A stretch of DNA of 64,000 bases from Sinorhizobium chiapasense. Its GTDB lineage: Bacteria > Pseudomonadota > Alphaproteobacteria > Rhizobiales > Rhizobiaceae. The position numbers and the translations under genes are program-made. Shown in pieces: positions 8,277-18,715 of the stretch (position 1 is the first letter of the stretch; each line of letters starts with the position of its first letter). The stretch lies in the NCBI RefSeq assembly GCF_036488675.1, contig NZ_CP133152.1, positions 1,054,001-1,118,000 on the forward strand, written 5' to 3'. Under the pieces are notes generated by a model. That model did no database searches, was not told the DNA's origin, and worked only from the letters and a program-made list of their open reading frames with translations.

Positions 8277-9692
8277 ATGAGATATCCCCGCGATCTTCAC
8301 GGCCATGGCCCAAATCCCCGTGCCGTGTGGCCGGACGGAGCGCGGATCGCCGTCCAGTTCGTCATCAATTACGAGGAGGGCGGCGAAAACTGCGTGCTGC
8401 ATGGCGACGCTGCGTCGGAGGCTTTTCTGTCGGAGATCGTCGGCGCGCAAGCCTGGCCGGGTCAGCGCCACTGGAACATGGAGTCGATCTACGAATATGG
8501 CGCGCGCGCTGGCTTCTGGCGCTTGCACCGCCTGTTCACGGATCGCGATCTGCCCGCCACCGTTTATGGCGTGGCAACGGCGCTCAAGCGATCGCCCGCC
8601 CAGGTCGCGGCGATGCAGGAGGCCGGCTGGGAGATTGCCTCGCACGGGCTGAAATGGATCGAGCACAAGGATTTCAGCGTAGAAAGGGAGCGGGCCGAAA
8701 TCGCCGAGGCGATCCGCCTCCACACGATCGTCACCGGCGAGCGGCCGCGCGGCTGGTACACCGGCCGCTGCTCGGAAAACACGTTTGACCTCGTGACCGA
8801 GGCCGGCGGCTTCGACTATGTCTCCGATTCCTACGCCGACGATCTTCCCTACTGGCATCAGCACGGCGGCAGGCACCAGCTCGTCATTCCTTACACGCTC
8901 GACGCCAACGACATGCGCTTCGCGACAGCGCAGGGCTTCAACAGCGGCGACCAGTTCTTCAGCTACCTGAAGGATAGCTTCGACGTCCTCTACGCAGAGG
9001 GTGCCGCCGGCTCGCCGAAAATGATGAGCATTGGGCTCCACTGCCGCCTCGCGGGCCGGCCGGGCCGGATCGCCGCGCTCGCCCGGTTCCTCGATTATGT
9101 GAAGGGGCATGAGAAGGTCTGGCTTGCCCGCCGAATCGACATCGCCCGCCACTGGGCGAAGACCTACCCCTTCGAAGACGACAACGGCCGCCCGTCGCGG
9201 ATTTCCGAAGAGGCCTTCGTCGCCCGTTTCGGCGGCGTCTTCGAACATTCGAAGTGGATCGCCAAACGCGCCTTCGCCGATGAACTTTCGCCCGCCAATG
9301 ACACGGCGATCGGTCTCCACGCCGCACTCGTCCATGCTTTTCGCAGCGCCACGGATGAGGAGCGGCTCGCGGTCCTCAACGCGCATCCGGACCTTGCCGG
9401 CAAGCTCGCCCAGGCCAGACGCCTGACCGAAAGCTCCACCAGCGAACAGGCCTCTGCCGGGCTCGACGCGCTGACGGACGGCGAGCGCGAGCGGTTCACG
9501 ACCCTCAACAGCGCCTATGTCGAAAAGTTCGGCTTCCCCTTCATCATGGCGGTCAAGGGAAGGCGCAAGGACGAGATCCTCGCCGCCTTCGAAAGCCGGA
9601 TCGGCAACGACCGCAAAACCGAATTCGAGACGGCATGCCGTCAGGTGGAAAGGATTGCGCTCCTCCGCCTGCAGGACACGCTGCCAAACTGA
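8277..9692 (+). CDS. puuE: Allantoinase PuuE fused to OHCU decarboxylase UraD
   Basis: A 471-aa bifunctional protein. Residues ~1-305 are a metal-independent polysaccharide-deacetylase-like allantoinase (PuuE): QFVINYEEGGENCVLHGD, LKWIEHKDFSVERERAEI and GWYTGRCSENTFDLVTEAGG. Residues ~315-471 are OHCU decarboxylase: LNAHPDLAGKLAQA, TLNSAYVEKFGFPFIMAVKG and RKDEILAAFESRIGND. The fusion joins OHCU to allantoin and allantoin to allantoate conversion in one chain; such fusions are known in alphaproteobacteria. The start ATG has a good ribosome site (CTGGAGGCG). Followed by allA after 71 bp, forming the plus-strand arm of the purine catabolism block. Confidence 0.94.
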   Translation: MRYPRDLHGHGPNPRAVWPDGARIAVQFVINYEEGGENCVLHGDAASEAFLSEIVGAQAWPGQRHWNMESIYEYGARAGFWRLHRLFTDRDLPATVYGVATALKRSPAQVAAMQEAGWEIASHGLKWIEHKDFSVERERAEIAEAIRLHTIVTGERPRGWYTGRCSENTFDLVTEAGGFDYVSDSYADDLPYWHQHGGRHQLVIPYTLDANDMRFATAQGFNSGDQFFSYLKDSFDVLYAEGAAGSPKMMSIGLHCRLAGRPGRIAALARFLDYVKGHEKVWLARRIDIARHWAKTYPFEDDNGRPSRISEEAFVARFGGVFEHSKWIAKRAFADELSPANDTAIGLHAALVHAFRSATDEERLAVLNAHPDLAGKLAQARRLTESSTSEQASAGLDALTDGERERFTTLNSAYVEKFGFPFIMAVKGRRKDEILAAFESRIGNDRKTEFETACRQVERIALLRLQDTLPN

Positions 9693-9763
9693 GGGACATG
9701 CGATGATGACCGGACGGCGGCGTCAGCCGTCTATGCGTCTTTGAAGGATCTGGAAGCTACGAG

Positions 9764-10249
9764 ATGAAGGAAATCGCGATCCAGCCGTTGACCCGCGAGG
9801 CTTTTGCGCCGTTCGGCGACGTCATCGAGCCTGAAAACGCCCACAGTTTTCCGATCAACGGCGGCAGGTGCATGCGCTACCACGACCTCGCCAGGATCGA
9901 GACTGCGGGCGAAAAGGCCCGCCCGATGATCAGCATCGTGCGCGGCGAGCCTTACGCCCTGCCCCTGACATTGACCATGGTCGAGCGTCACCCGCTTGGG
10001 AGCCAGGCTTTCATCCCGCTCAGCCGCAACCCGTTCCTGGTCGTGGTTTCCGAGGAGACGGCCGATGGCCCAGGGGAGCCGCGCGCCTTCCTGGCGGCAC
10101 CGGGCCAGGGCGTCAACATAGCCCGTAACGTCTGGCACGGCATCCTGACGCCCCTGGAGGGTGTTTCCGATTTCGCGGTGATCGACCGCGGCGGTGACGG
10201 CGTGAACCTGGAGGAACACTTCTTCGAGGAGCCGTTCCTCGTACGGTAA
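9764..10249 (+). CDS. allA: Ureidoglycolate lyase
   Basis: A 161-aa AllA-family cupin (EC 4.3.2.3) that splits ureidoglycolate into glyoxylate and urea, the last step of allantoate use. Signatures: QPLTREAFAPFGDVIEPE at the N terminus, VERHPLGSQAFIPLS in the central barrel and GVNIARNVWHGILTPL near the C terminus. The ATG follows GGATCTGGAAGC. It is downstream of puuE::uraD in the same direction and probably cotranscribed. The enzyme that makes ureidoglycolate from allantoate is not seen in this window. Confidence 0.93.
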   Translation: MKEIAIQPLTREAFAPFGDVIEPENAHSFPINGGRCMRYHDLARIETAGEKARPMISIVRGEPYALPLTLTMVERHPLGSQAFIPLSRNPFLVVVSEETADGPGEPRAFLAAPGQGVNIARNVWHGILTPLEGVSDFAVIDRGGDGVNLEEHFFEEPFLVR

Positions 10250-10313
10250 CTTGCCATCGAGATCGGGATGGGCGCGAAGGCCCCTCCTCCCGATACTGCC
10301 GGCGGTATGATGG

Positions 10314-11942
10314 TCAGCCCACTTCGACGCCGACCCGCACGTTTGGCATGCGCCGCGCGGCCTGGACACGCGGATCCGGGTCGAGACCGGCATCCAGCAG
10401 GCGGCGCGTGTAGTCGCGTTGCGGGTTCTCGAAGATCTGCCTGACGGTGCCGACTTCGACGCATTCGCCTGCCTGCATCACCATCACATGATCGGCGAAA
10501 TCGCGCACCACCGGCAGGTCGTGGGCGATGAAGATAAAGGCGATGCCGAGTTCACGCCGCAGCTTGTCGAGCAGCGCGATCACTTGCGCCTGGATAGAGA
10601 CGTCGAGCGCGGAAACCGCCTCGTCGCAAACGATGAGTTCGGGCCGCAGAGCCAGCGCGCGGGCAATCGCGATCCTCTGGCGCTGGCCGCCGGAGAACTG
10701 GTGCGGATAGCGTTCGGCGTGGGCGGGCGAAAGGCCTACCTGCGTCAGCAATTCCTCCACCCGCGCGCGCCATTGCGCCTTCGGCAGGATCTCGGGGTGG
10801 ATGACCCAGGCCTCGGATATCAGCTGGTAGACCGTCATGCGCGGATTGAGCGACTGGGTCGGATCCTGAAACACCATCTGCAGCTGGCGTCGGAGCTGGT
10901 AGAGCTCCTTGGCCGGCATTTTCAGAAGGTCCCGGCCCTTCCAATAGGCGTGGCCTGAATCCGCTTCATCGAGCCGTAGCAGCGCGCGCGCCAGCGTCGA
11001 CTTTCCCGATCCGCTTTCGCCGACGACGGCCAGCGTCTCCCCCGGCTGTAGCGTGAAGGTCACGCCCTTCAATGCCGTGAAGGAGCCATAGGACTTGCAG
11101 AGATTTTCGACCTTCAAAAGCGGCTCGCCGGTGGCATTCGGTTCATGCATCTCGCCCCGGCCGGGAGCGGCCGAAATCAGCTTGCGCGTGTAAGGATGCT
11201 TGGGATTGTGATAGACCTCATCCGGCGTTCCGGTCTCCACGATCTCGCCGGCGTTCATCACGACCACCCGGTCGGCGATGTCGGCCACGACCCCGAGGTC
11301 GTGGGTGATCAACAGCAGTCCGAGGCCGGTTTCCTGCTGCAGTTCGCCGAGAAGTGCAAGCACTTCGGCCTGCACCGTCACATCGAGCGCGGTCGTCGGC
11401 TCGTCGGCAATCACAATGTCGGGTTTGAGCGCAAGCGCCATTGCGATCATCAGACGCTGGCGCTGACCGCCGGAAAACTGGTGCCGATATTTACGCATCG
11501 CCGTTTCCGGCGCGGGAATGCCGACGCGCTTCAAAAGATCGAGCGCGCGTGCGCGCGCCGCCTCTGCCGGCACTCCATGAATACGCATGACCTCGATGAT
11601 CTGCCAGCCGACGGTGAAGACCGGGTTCAGGTGACTCAAGGGGTCCTGGAAGATCATCGCGATCCGTTTGCCGTTGATCGCGCGGCGCTCGTCGTCGGAC
11701 ATGGCGAGCAGGTTTTTGCCGGCGAAGATGACCTCGCCGTTGGTGATCTCGCCTGGCGGCATGTCGATCAGGTTCATGATCGCGGAGGCGGAGACAGACT
11801 TGCCCGAGCCGCTTTCACCCAGGATTGCCAGCGTCTCGCCGCGGTCCAGGTGCCAGCTTATGTTGCGCACCGCATGTACCGTTCCGCCGGCCGTATGGAA
11901 CTGAACGGAGAGGTTGCGAACTTCAAGCAGATGCTCAGCCAT
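10314..11942 (-). CDS. ABC transporter, duplicated ATPase (peptide/nickel type, DppD-DppF fusion)
   Basis: A 542-aa protein made of two complete ATP-binding cassettes of the oligopeptide/dipeptide family. Each half has Walker A (GESGSGKS), the signature SGGQRQR, and Walker B ending DE(P/A). Each half carries an oligo/dipeptide C-terminal extension. It energises the adjacent permeases on the inner face of the cytoplasmic membrane. I start at ATG 11942 ([13 protein letters not shown]), which overlaps the upstream permease stop by 8 bp; an in-frame ATG further upstream would need a long overlap. Last gene of the SBP-permease-permease-ATPase operon. Confidence 0.92.
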   Translation of the reverse strand: MAEHLLEVRNLSVQFHTAGGTVHAVRNISWHLDRGETLAILGESGSGKSVSASAIMNLIDMPPGEITNGEVIFAGKNLLAMSDDERRAINGKRIAMIFQDPLSHLNPVFTVGWQIIEVMRIHGVPAEAARARALDLLKRVGIPAPETAMRKYRHQFSGGQRQRLMIAMALALKPDIVIADEPTTALDVTVQAEVLALLGELQQETGLGLLLITHDLGVVADIADRVVVMNAGEIVETGTPDEVYHNPKHPYTRKLISAAPGRGEMHEPNATGEPLLKVENLCKSYGSFTALKGVTFTLQPGETLAVVGESGSGKSTLARALLRLDEADSGHAYWKGRDLLKMPAKELYQLRRQLQMVFQDPTQSLNPRMTVYQLISEAWVIHPEILPKAQWRARVEELLTQVGLSPAHAERYPHQFSGGQRQRIAIARALALRPELIVCDEAVSALDVSIQAQVIALLDKLRRELGIAFIFIAHDLPVVRDFADHVMVMQAGECVEVGTVRQIFENPQRDYTRRLLDAGLDPDPRVQAARRMPNVRVGVEVG

Positions 11943-12867
11943 TCTTGCGGCCTCCGATTTCGAGTCTCCAGCGCTGCGCCGGATCGAGGGCGACACGCAT
12001 CCAGTTCGACAGCAGGTTGAGCGACAGCGTCGTGAGAATGATCGCCAGGCCCGGCCAGAACGCCAGCCACCAGGCGTTGGTGAGGTATTGCTTGCCTTGC
12101 GCGACCATCAGGCCCCAGGTGACCTCGGGCGGCTGAATGCCGATGCCGAGGAAGGAGAGCGAGGACTCGGCGAGCATGACGAAGGCGAAGTCGAGCGTCG
12201 CTATGGTCACGAGCGTCGGGACGACCATGGGAAGAATATGGCGGAAGACGATCCGCAGGGATGAAGCCCCCATGACCTTCGCCGCCTGCACGAACATGCG
12301 CTGGCGGATTTCGAGAACCTCGGCCCGCGTCGTGCGCAGATAGACCGGGATCCGCGTGATAGCGAGAACGATCACGATATTGCCGACCGACGGCGACAAC
12401 ATGTAGAGCACGATCACCGCGAGAAGCAGCGATGGGAAGGACATGATCACGTCCGCAAGCCGCATGATCACGTTCGATACCCGCTCCGACGCGTAGCCGG
12501 CAACGAGGCCGAGCAACGCACCGACGACACCGGAACAGACGACCGCGCCAGCGGCGATCATCAGCGTGTTTTGCGCGGCGACTACGATGCGGGCGAGCAA
12601 CGGACGGCCGAGCGCGTCGGCTCCGAGCAGGAAGAGCCAGCCCCTATCGAGCGTAAACGGAGCGAGGTTACGGGCGCGCAGGTTCTGGGCGACTGCGGCT
12701 TCGCGTAGCAACATCGGCCCGAAGAGCGCGCACAGGACCGCAACGATGAGGAAGACCGTCGCGAAGAACGCGAACTTGTCGCGCCACAGCATGCCGATGA
12801 GCACGTGCGCCTTGCCGCGCTGCTTGGTCGAGATCTGCGTGGATGGCAAAGTACCGGACATGGTCAT
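11935..12867 (-). CDS. ABC transporter permease, DppC type
   Basis: A 310-aa inner-membrane permease with the BPD_transp_1 domain. It has a soluble N terminus, a first membrane helix near residues 33-53 (KFAFFATVFLIVAVLCALFG), a large periplasmic loop, and the EAA-like loop around VQAAKVMGASSLRIVFRHIL. The family N-terminal segment (OppC_N) is visible around the first helix. It overlaps the ATPase start by 8 bp and is 5 bp from the DppB-like gene. Pairs with that permease to form the channel; if DppB is really broken, transport would be lost. Confidence 0.9.
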   Translation of the reverse strand: MTMSGTLPSTQISTKQRGKAHVLIGMLWRDKFAFFATVFLIVAVLCALFGPMLLREAAVAQNLRARNLAPFTLDRGWLFLLGADALGRPLLARIVVAAQNTLMIAAGAVVCSGVVGALLGLVAGYASERVSNVIMRLADVIMSFPSLLLAVIVLYMLSPSVGNIVIVLAITRIPVYLRTTRAEVLEIRQRMFVQAAKVMGASSLRIVFRHILPMVVPTLVTIATLDFAFVMLAESSLSFLGIGIQPPEVTWGLMVAQGKQYLTNAWWLAFWPGLAIILTTLSLNLLSNWMRVALDPAQRWRLEIGGRKNG

Positions 12868-12872
12868 GGCCT

Positions 12873-13788
12873 TCAGGTCCTGAGGCGCGGATCGAGCAAC
12901 GCGTAGGCAATGTCGATCAGCAGGTTCATGACGAAGATCGCAAGCGCGGTGACCATGATCGCCGCAAGGATCACGTTGAAGTCGCGCTGCAGGATGGAAT
13001 CGATCATCAGTTTGCCGACGCCGGGAAAGCCGAAGATCGTCTCGACGACAACGGCGCCGTTGAGCATCGCGGCCGCCTGGTCACCGATGACGGTGATCAC
13101 TGGCAGCATGGCGTTGCGCAGCGTATGGACGAAAATGATCGAACGATTTCCGACGCCCTTGGCGCGCGCCGTTTTCACGTAGGCGGATCCGAAAGCCGTG
13201 AGCATCGATCCGCGCACCACCTGAAGAATTAAGCCGAATGGTCGGATGAAGAGCACCGCGACGGGCAGGATCCAGTGCCAGACCGTCCCCGTACCCGAGG
13301 TCGGAACCCAGCCGAGCGTGATCGAAAAGACGACGATGCCGACGATCGCGATCCAGAAATCCGGTGCCGAAGCGCCGATCAGTGAAACGAGCGAGACAAA
13401 ACGATCGAACAGGCCGCCCGGACGGAAAGCCGCGATCGAGCCGATGGTGATGGCGAGCGCCGTAACCAGCGCGATGGTGATCAGCGCCAATTGCAGCGTC
13501 CAGGCGAAGGACTCGAGAACCACGTCGATTGCGGGACGCGCCTTGCGGATCGAGTCTCCGAAGTCGAGGTGCAGCACGTCCCAGACATATCGCCCGAACT
13601 GCTGGATAAGAGGGATCGTTCAATCCATGCAGTTCGCGGAACTGATCGAGCATTTCCTGCGTCGCATCGATCGGTAGGAACAAGGCCGCCGGATCGCCCG
13701 TCAGCCGCGACAGGAAGAACACCATCACCACGAGCGCGACGAGCGAGAAGAAACTCGACACGATGCGCCTCATCATCTTTTTTCCCAT
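12873..13788 (-). pseudogene. ABC transporter permease, DppB type, interrupted by a +1 frameshift
   Basis: Family length (~304 aa) is reached only by joining two frames. The first starts at ATG 13788 (MGKKMMRRIVSSFFSLVALV, then LSRLTGDPAALFLP) and reads to GLNDP near 13612. The DppB sequence continues one frame over as LIQQFGRYVWDVLHLDFG down to 12873, with the BPD_transp_1 EAA loop YVKTARAKGVGNRSI. The total span is 916 nt, one base more than 305 codons, so a single extra base near 13610-13613 explains it. Either a true inactivating mutation or a sequencing error; the rest of the gene shows no decay, which favours a recent event or an error. Confidence 0.85.
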
Positions 13789-13854
13789 CGGTCCAACTCC
13801 CGATTGTTGATGGAAGGGCGGAGTTGCCGCCGCCCTTCCCATTTCAGGATCCGC

Positions 13855-15360
13855 TTACTTGAAACGGATTTCCGACAATTGCAGCTGCGAATTGGTTGCG
13901 ATCGTCGGCGTGAAATCGACGCGCGGATTGACCCGCGCAAAGCCAACCATATGGAACAGCAGCACATCGGCAACCACGTCGTCATGAAGGTAGCCGATGA
14001 GCTTCTTCCAATCGGCTGCGCGTGCCTCGCCCGTTGCCGCGGTCGCTTCGGCGATCATCTTGTCGACCTCCGGATTGGCGATGCCCGATTGACGGCCGTT
14101 GCTGTCGTACTTGAAGTACATCGAGAAGACCGGATCGCCACGCGCATTGTCGTGCTGCGCGGCGACAAGCTGCGGTCCGCGGTTTTCCGGATAGGGCTTG
14201 GAATACTGCTTCTCGAATTCCGCGACCTCGTACATCTGCAGCTTCGTCTTGAAGCCGACCTCTTCGAACATCTGCTGGGCGGCTTCGAGCACTTCCACCA
14301 CGTTCGGGAAGTTGTTGGTGCGCCCGACGATGGTGATCGGCGTTTCGACCGGAACGCCATCGGCCTTTGCCTCGGCAAGCAGCTTCTTGGCGCCTTCCGG
14401 ATCGTAGGGCGCTACCTTCACGTCGGGGTTCCAGCCAAGGGTCGTCGGCGGCACGATGGCTGTCGCCTTGATCGCGCCCTTCGGCAGCAGCGTGCCGATG
14501 AAGGCATCACGATCGAGTGCCATGTTGAGCGCCTGGCGTACGCGCTTGTCATTGAGCGGCGGGATGGAGTGGTCGAGCCGCATGTAGAAGGTTTCGGAGT
14601 TGGGATAGCTGAAATCCATCTCCGCGTCGTTGGCATCGAGTTCCGAGATCAGCGGCGCAATGTCGGCCTCGCCGGCTGCAACCATAGCCGCCCGCACGGA
14701 AGGATCCGCCCGGAACACATAGGTCGCCTTCGTTACCTCCGGCGCGCTTCCCCAGTAGTCGTCACGGCGCGTAAGCGTGATGCTCTGACCCGCCTTCCAC
14801 TCCGCGAGCTTGTAAGGACCCGTACCGATTGGCTCACGCGTGAATTCGATCGGCGTCTCGGCAGGCACGATCGTTACCAGCGTCATCAATAGCGGCAGAA
14901 TGGGCTGCGCCGGTGTCGCGGTGATATCGATCGTATTGTCGTCGACAACCTTCGTCTCCAGCTTGGTGTCGCCGAAATAGCGCGGGCTTTCGCACGAGAT
15001 CTTGTCGCTCATCGCCCGTTCGATCGAGTGCTTGACGTCACCGGCGTCGAAGCCGGATCCGTCGGAGAACTTCGCATCCTTGCGCAGATGGAAGCGCCAG
15101 GTGCCGGGGCTCGCCTCCTCCCAGCTCTCGGCCAGGCGCGGCATCAGCCCCTTGTTGTTGCGCACGTCGAGTTCCGTCAGTGTTTCGGAAACATTCTGCA
15201 GGATGATGCGCCCGATGTTCGAACGCGTCGCCATGCAAGGCTCCACAAGGTCGACTTCTTCGTCGAGAACGACCGTGATGTCCTTTGCCTCCTGGGCCCA
15301 GGCCGATGCTGCCGCCGACGCGGTCATCATCAAGCCCAACAACAGTCTTTTGCCCTTCAT
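13855..15360 (-). CDS. Periplasmic substrate-binding protein, SBP_bac_5 (peptide/nickel) family
   Basis: A 501-aa extracellular solute-binding protein of family 5. A Sec signal peptide is clear (MKGKRLLLGLMMTASAAASA, cleavage near AWA-QEA). Typical features include LAESWEEASPGTWRFHLRKD and GTGPYKLAEWKAGQSI in domain I and RQALNMALDRDAFIGTLL in domain II. It delivers ligand to the DppB/DppC permeases. First gene of the transporter operon. The family binds peptides, but also opines, sugars and other solutes, so the ligand cannot be read from sequence; nearby purine and acid-sugar catabolism are both possible clients. Confidence 0.92.
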   Translation of the reverse strand: MKGKRLLLGLMMTASAAASAWAQEAKDITVVLDEEVDLVEPCMATRSNIGRIILQNVSETLTELDVRNNKGLMPRLAESWEEASPGTWRFHLRKDAKFSDGSGFDAGDVKHSIERAMSDKISCESPRYFGDTKLETKVVDDNTIDITATPAQPILPLLMTLVTIVPAETPIEFTREPIGTGPYKLAEWKAGQSITLTRRDDYWGSAPEVTKATYVFRADPSVRAAMVAAGEADIAPLISELDANDAEMDFSYPNSETFYMRLDHSIPPLNDKRVRQALNMALDRDAFIGTLLPKGAIKATAIVPPTTLGWNPDVKVAPYDPEGAKKLLAEAKADGVPVETPITIVGRTNNFPNVVEVLEAAQQMFEEVGFKTKLQMYEVAEFEKQYSKPYPENRGPQLVAAQHDNARGDPVFSMYFKYDSNGRQSGIANPEVDKMIAEATAATGEARAADWKKLIGYLHDDVVADVLLFHMVGFARVNPRVDFTPTIATNSQLQLSEIRFK

Positions 15361-15457
15361 CTACTCCTCCCTGATGAGCTAGCGCTTTCAATGTTCCGTG
15401 TCCGGCCGCGCTGCGGAGCCGTCGCTATCGGTTGCCGCCGACCGGCGACAGGTTGTT

Positions 15458-16351
15458 TCAATCTTCCGCCACTCGCCGCCGCAGGCGCCCTCCTCCGACG
15501 ACGACCATCGTCGCGGCGAAGATGATCGCGGCACCGAGCCAGGTGGACAGTCCGGCGACCTCGCCGAACAGGATCCAGGCCATGACGGCAACAAAGGGCA
15601 GGCGGAGAAAGTCCATGGGCGCAATCTCCGATGCATCAGCGATGCTGAACGCCTTGGTCATCAACGCCATGTTGGCGGCTCCCATCACGCCCTGCAGTGC
15701 GAGCAAGGCGAACTCGCGCAGATCGGGCGTCGCCCAATAGAATGCCGCAGGTACAGCCGCCAACGGCACCGTCACGATAAGGTTCCAGACGACCAGCGTC
15801 TCGGTCGAATCCAGGTCCGACATACGCTTCAGCATCAGCTGGACCAGCGCCTGAAGCCCGGCGCCGGCGAGCGCCAGAAGCAAGGCCGGCGCCATGCCGC
15901 CGTGCCCGGCGGGATCGATGATGATCAACGCACCGGCAAAGCCCGCGACGAGTGCGAAAACGAGGCCCGGCGTCAGCTTTTCACCGAGCCACAGCCAGGC
16001 GCCGAGCATCAGGAAAATCGGCGTTGTGAACATGATCGCCATCGCATCGGCGAGCGGCGCGGCGGCGAAGGCCATAAAAAAACAAACGAGCGCAGCAAGC
16101 TTCAATGCCGCGCGAGTGACATGCTGAAGCCGGTAACCGGATTTCAGGACGCGAGGGCGCGCCACAATCAGTGGGACGATGGTCGCCAAACCGAAGAGGC
16201 TGCGAAAGAAGCCGATGACGAACGCATGCACTTCGCCAGCAAGGAGACGGACGACAGCCGCGTCTGCAGCAGCAAGCGCAGCGGCCACCGCCACACAACA
16301 CAGCGCCGTGGCCGTCGTACGCTCACTCTGATGATTGACGATTGCGGCCAT
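15458..16351 (-). CDS. EamA/DMT-family membrane transporter
   Basis: A 297-aa protein with about ten hydrophobic helices arranged as two EamA repeats. The first repeat includes VIGFFRSLFGLATIVPLIVA and the second starts near LLLALAGAGLQALVQLML. The drug/metabolite transporter superfamily usually exports small metabolites; some members import. It lies 97 bp from the substrate-binding protein gene on the same strand and is divergent from the sialidase-pdxA2 operon. Substrate unknown. Start ATG 16351 fits the family N terminus. Confidence 0.88.
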   Translation of the reverse strand: MAAIVNHQSERTTATALCCVAVAAALAAADAAVVRLLAGEVHAFVIGFFRSLFGLATIVPLIVARPRVLKSGYRLQHVTRAALKLAALVCFFMAFAAAPLADAMAIMFTTPIFLMLGAWLWLGEKLTPGLVFALVAGFAGALIIIDPAGHGGMAPALLLALAGAGLQALVQLMLKRMSDLDSTETLVVWNLIVTVPLAAVPAAFYWATPDLREFALLALQGVMGAANMALMTKAFSIADASEIAPMDFLRLPFVAVMAWILFGEVAGLSTWLGAAIIFAATMVVVGGGRLRRRVAED

Positions 16352-16589
16352 GCTCTCCCGTGACGCTCCTCTCGTTCACTGAAACCAGACTGGCGCAACA
16401 CTGCCAATTTGTCAACTATTGCATCTCATTATCCGCTCAAGCATTTTTAGCTGAGTCATATTCATTTGATATTATTGCATTTTTGTCGCAGATTGACGGC
16501 ACGCATCAATTTGATAGGCGCATATTCAACTTGACAACATCTACTTTCTTTGACTTCTTTTGCATATCGACAGGAAAGGGAGAGAGGAA

Positions 16590-17762
16590 TTGACGCCGGA
16601 AGAGATCGGAACACGCATGGACGGGCGCGTTGTGCGCACGGAGGCGGACCGCGAAGAGGCCTTTCTGCCCTCGCCCAGGATTCACAATCACGCGTCGTTC
16701 CTGGCATTCCTGCCGGATGGCTCGCTCGCCTGCGCCTGGTTTGCCGGGACGCTCGAGGGCAAATCGGACATCTCCATTCACCTCTCGACCCTTGCGCCCG
16801 GGAGCGACACCTGGTCGAACGCAGTTCAAGTCAGCGACGATCGGGATCGTTCCGAACAAAATCCGATGATCTTCGTTCGCCCCGATGGCGGCGTCAGCCT
16901 GTTTCACACGGCGCAGCCATCGGGGAACCAGGACGAAAGCCGCGTGCGCGAGCGATCCCTGACCCTTGAGGACGGAACGCCCGTTTCGGGACCGCCGCGT
17001 GATCTTGGACTGGCGGCTGGGACGTTCATCCGGGCGACGATCGTCCGGCGTGACGATGGGGCGTGGATGCTGCCTCTATTCCTATGCAACCCTCGCCCCG
17101 GCGCGCGCTGGACCGGCACGCACGACACCGCGGCCGTGGCGGTCAGCCTCGATGAGGGCGCAACCTGGTCGGTCACCGAGGTCCCGCAGTCCTATGGCTG
17201 CGTCCATATGACGATCGTGCCTCTCGACGGCAATGAGATGGTCGCGTTCTTCCGCCGCCGCCAGGCGGACTTCGTCTACCGTACGACGAGCCGCGACGGC
17301 GGGCGCAGCTGGACGGCACCGGAAGCGACGGACGTGCCCAACAACAATTCCTCGATCGCGGCCGTTCGCCTCGCCGACGGGCGGGTGGCGCTGCTCTGCA
17401 ATCCGGTCTCGTCAGCAGCGTCGAGCGACCGGCGCGATTCGCTCTATGATGAACTTGGCGAGGAGGATCATCGTCCGAACGCCGAGGGCGGTATAACGCC
17501 GATCTGGGGCATTCCACGGGCGCCGCTGACGCTGTGCGTTTCGACGGACGGCGGCAGGACCTTCCCGCTTCGGCGCGTGGTCGAAGACGGCCCGGGCACA
17601 TGCCTTTCGAACAATTCGCTCGATGGCCGAAATCACGAGCTTTCCTATCCGGCGCTTCTCGAGGACGGAGAAGGCAACTTTCACATCGCCTTCACCTTCC
17701 ATCGGCGCGCGATCAAATACGTCCGGCTCGCCAGGGGCTGGATCGACGGAGATCCGAAATGA
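16590..17762 (+). CDS. Sialidase-family (BNR/Asp-box) beta-propeller protein
   Basis: About 390 aa with the six-bladed sialidase fold. Asp-box motifs visible: [10 protein letters not shown] (~res 190), [10 protein letters not shown] (~235) and [10 protein letters not shown] (~325). It also has [20 protein letters not shown] near the N terminus. No signal peptide, so it seems cytosolic; that argues against attack on host glycans and for action on an imported oligosaccharide or a non-sialidase reaction. First gene of an operon with pdxA2, dapA-like and an iron-dependent dehydrogenase; its stop overlaps the pdxA2 start (ATGA). TTG 16590 is chosen for the AAGGGAG site 7 bases upstream; ATG 16617 and TTG 16560 are alternatives. 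Confidence 0.8.
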   Translation: MTPEEIGTRMDGRVVRTEADREEAFLPSPRIHNHASFLAFLPDGSLACAWFAGTLEGKSDISIHLSTLAPGSDTWSNAVQVSDDRDRSEQNPMIFVRPDGGVSLFHTAQPSGNQDESRVRERSLTLEDGTPVSGPPRDLGLAAGTFIRATIVRRDDGAWMLPLFLCNPRPGARWTGTHDTAAVAVSLDEGATWSVTEVPQSYGCVHMTIVPLDGNEMVAFFRRRQADFVYRTTSRDGGRSWTAPEATDVPNNNSSIAAVRLADGRVALLCNPVSSAASSDRRDSLYDELGEEDHRPNAEGGITPIWGIPRAPLTLCVSTDGGRTFPLRRVVEDGPGTCLSNNSLDGRNHELSYPALLEDGEGNFHIAFTFHRRAIKYVRLARGWIDGDPK

Positions 17763-18715
17763 GCAATCTCGTTGGCATAACCATGGGCGACCCGGCAGGT
17801 GTCGGACCGGAAATTATCGTCAAGTCTCTTGCCGAGATGAGTGCCGCCGACCGGGCCGCGACGCGCGTGTTCGGGAACCTGGCGCAGCTCGAGGCGGCCA
17901 AGGCTGTCCTCGGCATCGAACTCGACCTCCGTGACATCGTCGAGGACGTACCGGTCGAAGGGGCACCGCTGCCCTGGGGCAAGCTCAGCGCGGTCTCCGG
18001 CGACGCATCCTTTCGTTTCATCGACCACGCCGTCAAGTCGGCGATGGCCGGGAAGATCGGCTGCATCGTCACCGCGCCGATCAACAAGGAGGCGCTCAAT
18101 TCGGCCGGACACCACTATGACGGTCACACCGGTATGCTGACCGCGCTGACCGGGTCGAAATCCGCCTTCATGCTGCTGGCGTCAAAGCGGCTCAAGGTCA
18201 TCCATGTCTCGACCCACGTTTCCCTGAAGGACGCTATCGGACGCGCCAAACCCGAGCGCATTCTGGCTACGATCAGGGCGGGCAACGCGCATTTGAAACG
18301 TATCGGCTATGAGAGCCCCAGGATCGCGGTCGCTGGCATCAACCCGCATTGCGGCGAGAACGGCCTCTTCGGAACGGAGGATGACGAGCACATCGCGCCG
18401 GCCGTGGCCGAAGCGCGCGCGGAGGGCATCGACGTGCAGGGTCCGATCTCGGCGGACACGGTTTTCCATCGCGCCTACCATGGCGGCTTCGATCTCGTCG
18501 TCGCGCAATATCACGATCAGGGTCACATCCCGATCAAGCTGGTCGCCTTCGATACGGCGGTGAACGTGTCGGTGGGCCTCCCGATCGACCGGACTTCGGT
18601 CGATCACGGGACCGCCTTCGATATCGCCGGTACGGGCAAGGCCAAACATGTCAACATGAACGCCGCTATCGCCTACGCGCGCAAGCTTATCGCCGGGAGG
18701 AACGCAAATGTCTGA
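17759..18715 (+). CDS. pdxA2: 4-phosphoerythronate/4-phosphothreonate dehydrogenase, PdxA2 type
   Basis: A 318-aa PdxA-family protein: NAD-dependent oxidation and decarboxylation of a 4-phospho-C4 acid. Metal-site and substrate motifs are intact: [49 protein letters not shown] and [15 protein letters not shown]. True PdxA acts in vitamin B6 synthesis; here the catabolic context (kinase of the DUF1537/DtnK family 3 kb away) argues for PdxA2, which turns 4-phosphothreonate or 4-phosphoerythronate into dihydroxyacetone phosphate. Start overlaps the upstream stop by 4 bp and its end overlaps the dapA-like start by 8 bp. Confidence 0.85.
   Translation: MSNLVGITMGDPAGVGPEIIVKSLAEMSAADRAATRVFGNLAQLEAAKAVLGIELDLRDIVEDVPVEGAPLPWGKLSAVSGDASFRFIDHAVKSAMAGKIGCIVTAPINKEALNSAGHHYDGHTGMLTALTGSKSAFMLLASKRLKVIHVSTHVSLKDAIGRAKPERILATIRAGNAHLKRIGYESPRIAVAGINPHCGENGLFGTEDDEHIAPAVAEARAEGIDVQGPISADTVFHRAYHGGFDLVVAQYHDQGHIPIKLVAFDTAVNVSVGLPIDRTSVDHGTAFDIAGTGKAKHVNMNAAIAYARKLIAGRNANV

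Noticed and set aside
7400..8788. 462-codon plus-strand frame across xdhA, uraH and puuE
   Set aside because: Overlaps three good genes and includes the uraH/puuE intergenic region; no recognisable protein.
9713..9731. Hairpin GACGGC-N7-GCCGTC between puuE::uraD and allA
   Set aside because: No T-run and located within an evident operon; may be chance in GC-rich DNA.
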